The notes under the pieces: generated by a model
What the model saw: the letters and a program-made list of their open reading frames with translations, nothing else
Databases searched by the model: none
Told to the model about the DNA's origin: nothing
Assembly: GCA_937935245.1 (NCBI GenBank)
Contig: CALGXX010000012.1
Span: 1 to 47,760, forward strand
Direction: 5' to 3'
DNA: 47,760 bases
Source: an uncultured Candidatus Saccharibacteria bacterium
GTDB lineage: Bacteria > Patescibacteriota > Saccharimonadia > Saccharimonadales > Saccharimonadaceae
Translations under genes and position numbers: made by a program
Shown: positions 47,734 through 47,760 of the stretch, one piece after another
Layout of the letters: every line of letters starts with the position of its first letter
Position numbering within the stretch: the first letter of the stretch is position 1

Positions 47734-47760
47734 CCCGCCGATATGGCGGGGGGTTTTTTT
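47734..47760 (+). terminator. Rho-independent terminator of the LPXTG gene
   Basis: CCCGCC / GGCGGG stem with loop GATAT, followed by GG and a run of T to the window end. Confidence 0.85.

Noticed and set aside
1..47760. CRISPR array, insertion sequence or prophage
   Set aside because: No regularly spaced repeats, transposase, integrase or structural phage genes were found on either strand.
1..47760. UGA recoded as glycine (as in Gracilibacteria/Absconditabacteria)
   Set aside because: Conserved genes contain no internal TGA, and TGA acts as a stop, for example in the ATGA overlaps in the ATP synthase and two-component operons.

Overview
The window looks like a chromosomal segment of a small-genome, monoderm-like bacterium of the Patescibacteria/CPR radiation, most likely Candidatus Saccharibacteria (TM7). 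This is inference. It rests on compact housekeeping genes, a complete F-type ATP synthase operon, a sortase with an LPXTG-type surface protein, several PEGA or DUF-type membrane proteins, and the standard genetic code (TGA is used as a stop, for example in the ATGA overlap of the ATP synthase operon). That argues against the UGA-recoding sister lineages. No species can be named from sequence alone.

Layout. 1-5.9 kb: partial DUF3048 protein, gltX, three cell-envelope proteins including a sortase. 5.9-6.5 kb: tRNA-Leu(CAA), then a convergent 82-aa membrane-protein minigene. 6.6-13.9 kb: a degenerate NnrD-like protein, exonuclease III, an alpha/beta hydrolase, two GT4 glycosyltransferases (probably membrane glycolipid synthesis), smpB, an ABC-F protein and a glutaredoxin. 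14.2-20.9 kb: ATP synthase operon (AtpI-like, B, E, F, H, A, G, D, C). 20.9-29.8 kb: a kinase-fold-like protein, dusB, a structured-RNA locus with an unlisted 54-aa ORF, a UvrD-type helicase-nuclease, and a CtpE-like P-type ATPase. 29.8-34.3 kb: a BcgI-like restriction-modification pair co-directional with an RlmD-family methyltransferase. 34.3-35.6 kb: tRNA-Gln(UUG) and a probable small insertion ending in a duplicate of the tRNA 3' end. 35.6-43.4 kb: membrane protein, GreA-like factor, two-component system divergent from an ABC exporter operon, AI-2E family transporter, cysS. 43.5-47.8 kb: an unknown SD-led gene, a putative zincin, NrnA, and the LPXTG protein.

Two expression styles are visible. 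More than 20 transcription-unit-leading genes have a -10 hexamer ending only 6-10 nt before the ATG, so they should be leaderless. Operon-internal genes and a few minigenes have Shine-Dalgarno sequences; the minigenes also have near-consensus -35/-10 promoters and structured leaders. The -10 rule also helped to choose several start codons.

The most unusual structure is the junction of the two restriction-modification genes. There is no ATG for the specificity gene. A canonical -1 slippery heptamer sits directly before the stop codon of the methylase, followed after 9 nt by a perfect 9-bp hairpin, and the -1 frame runs straight into the specificity protein. The specificity gene also carries two abutting perfect hairpins, a 13-bp tandem repeat in its inter-domain linker and an in-frame 30-bp direct repeat. 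Second in interest is the 22.75-23.40 kb locus: strong promoter, terminator-like leader, 54-aa ORF, a chain of hairpins including a tRNA-like fold, and a strong terminator.
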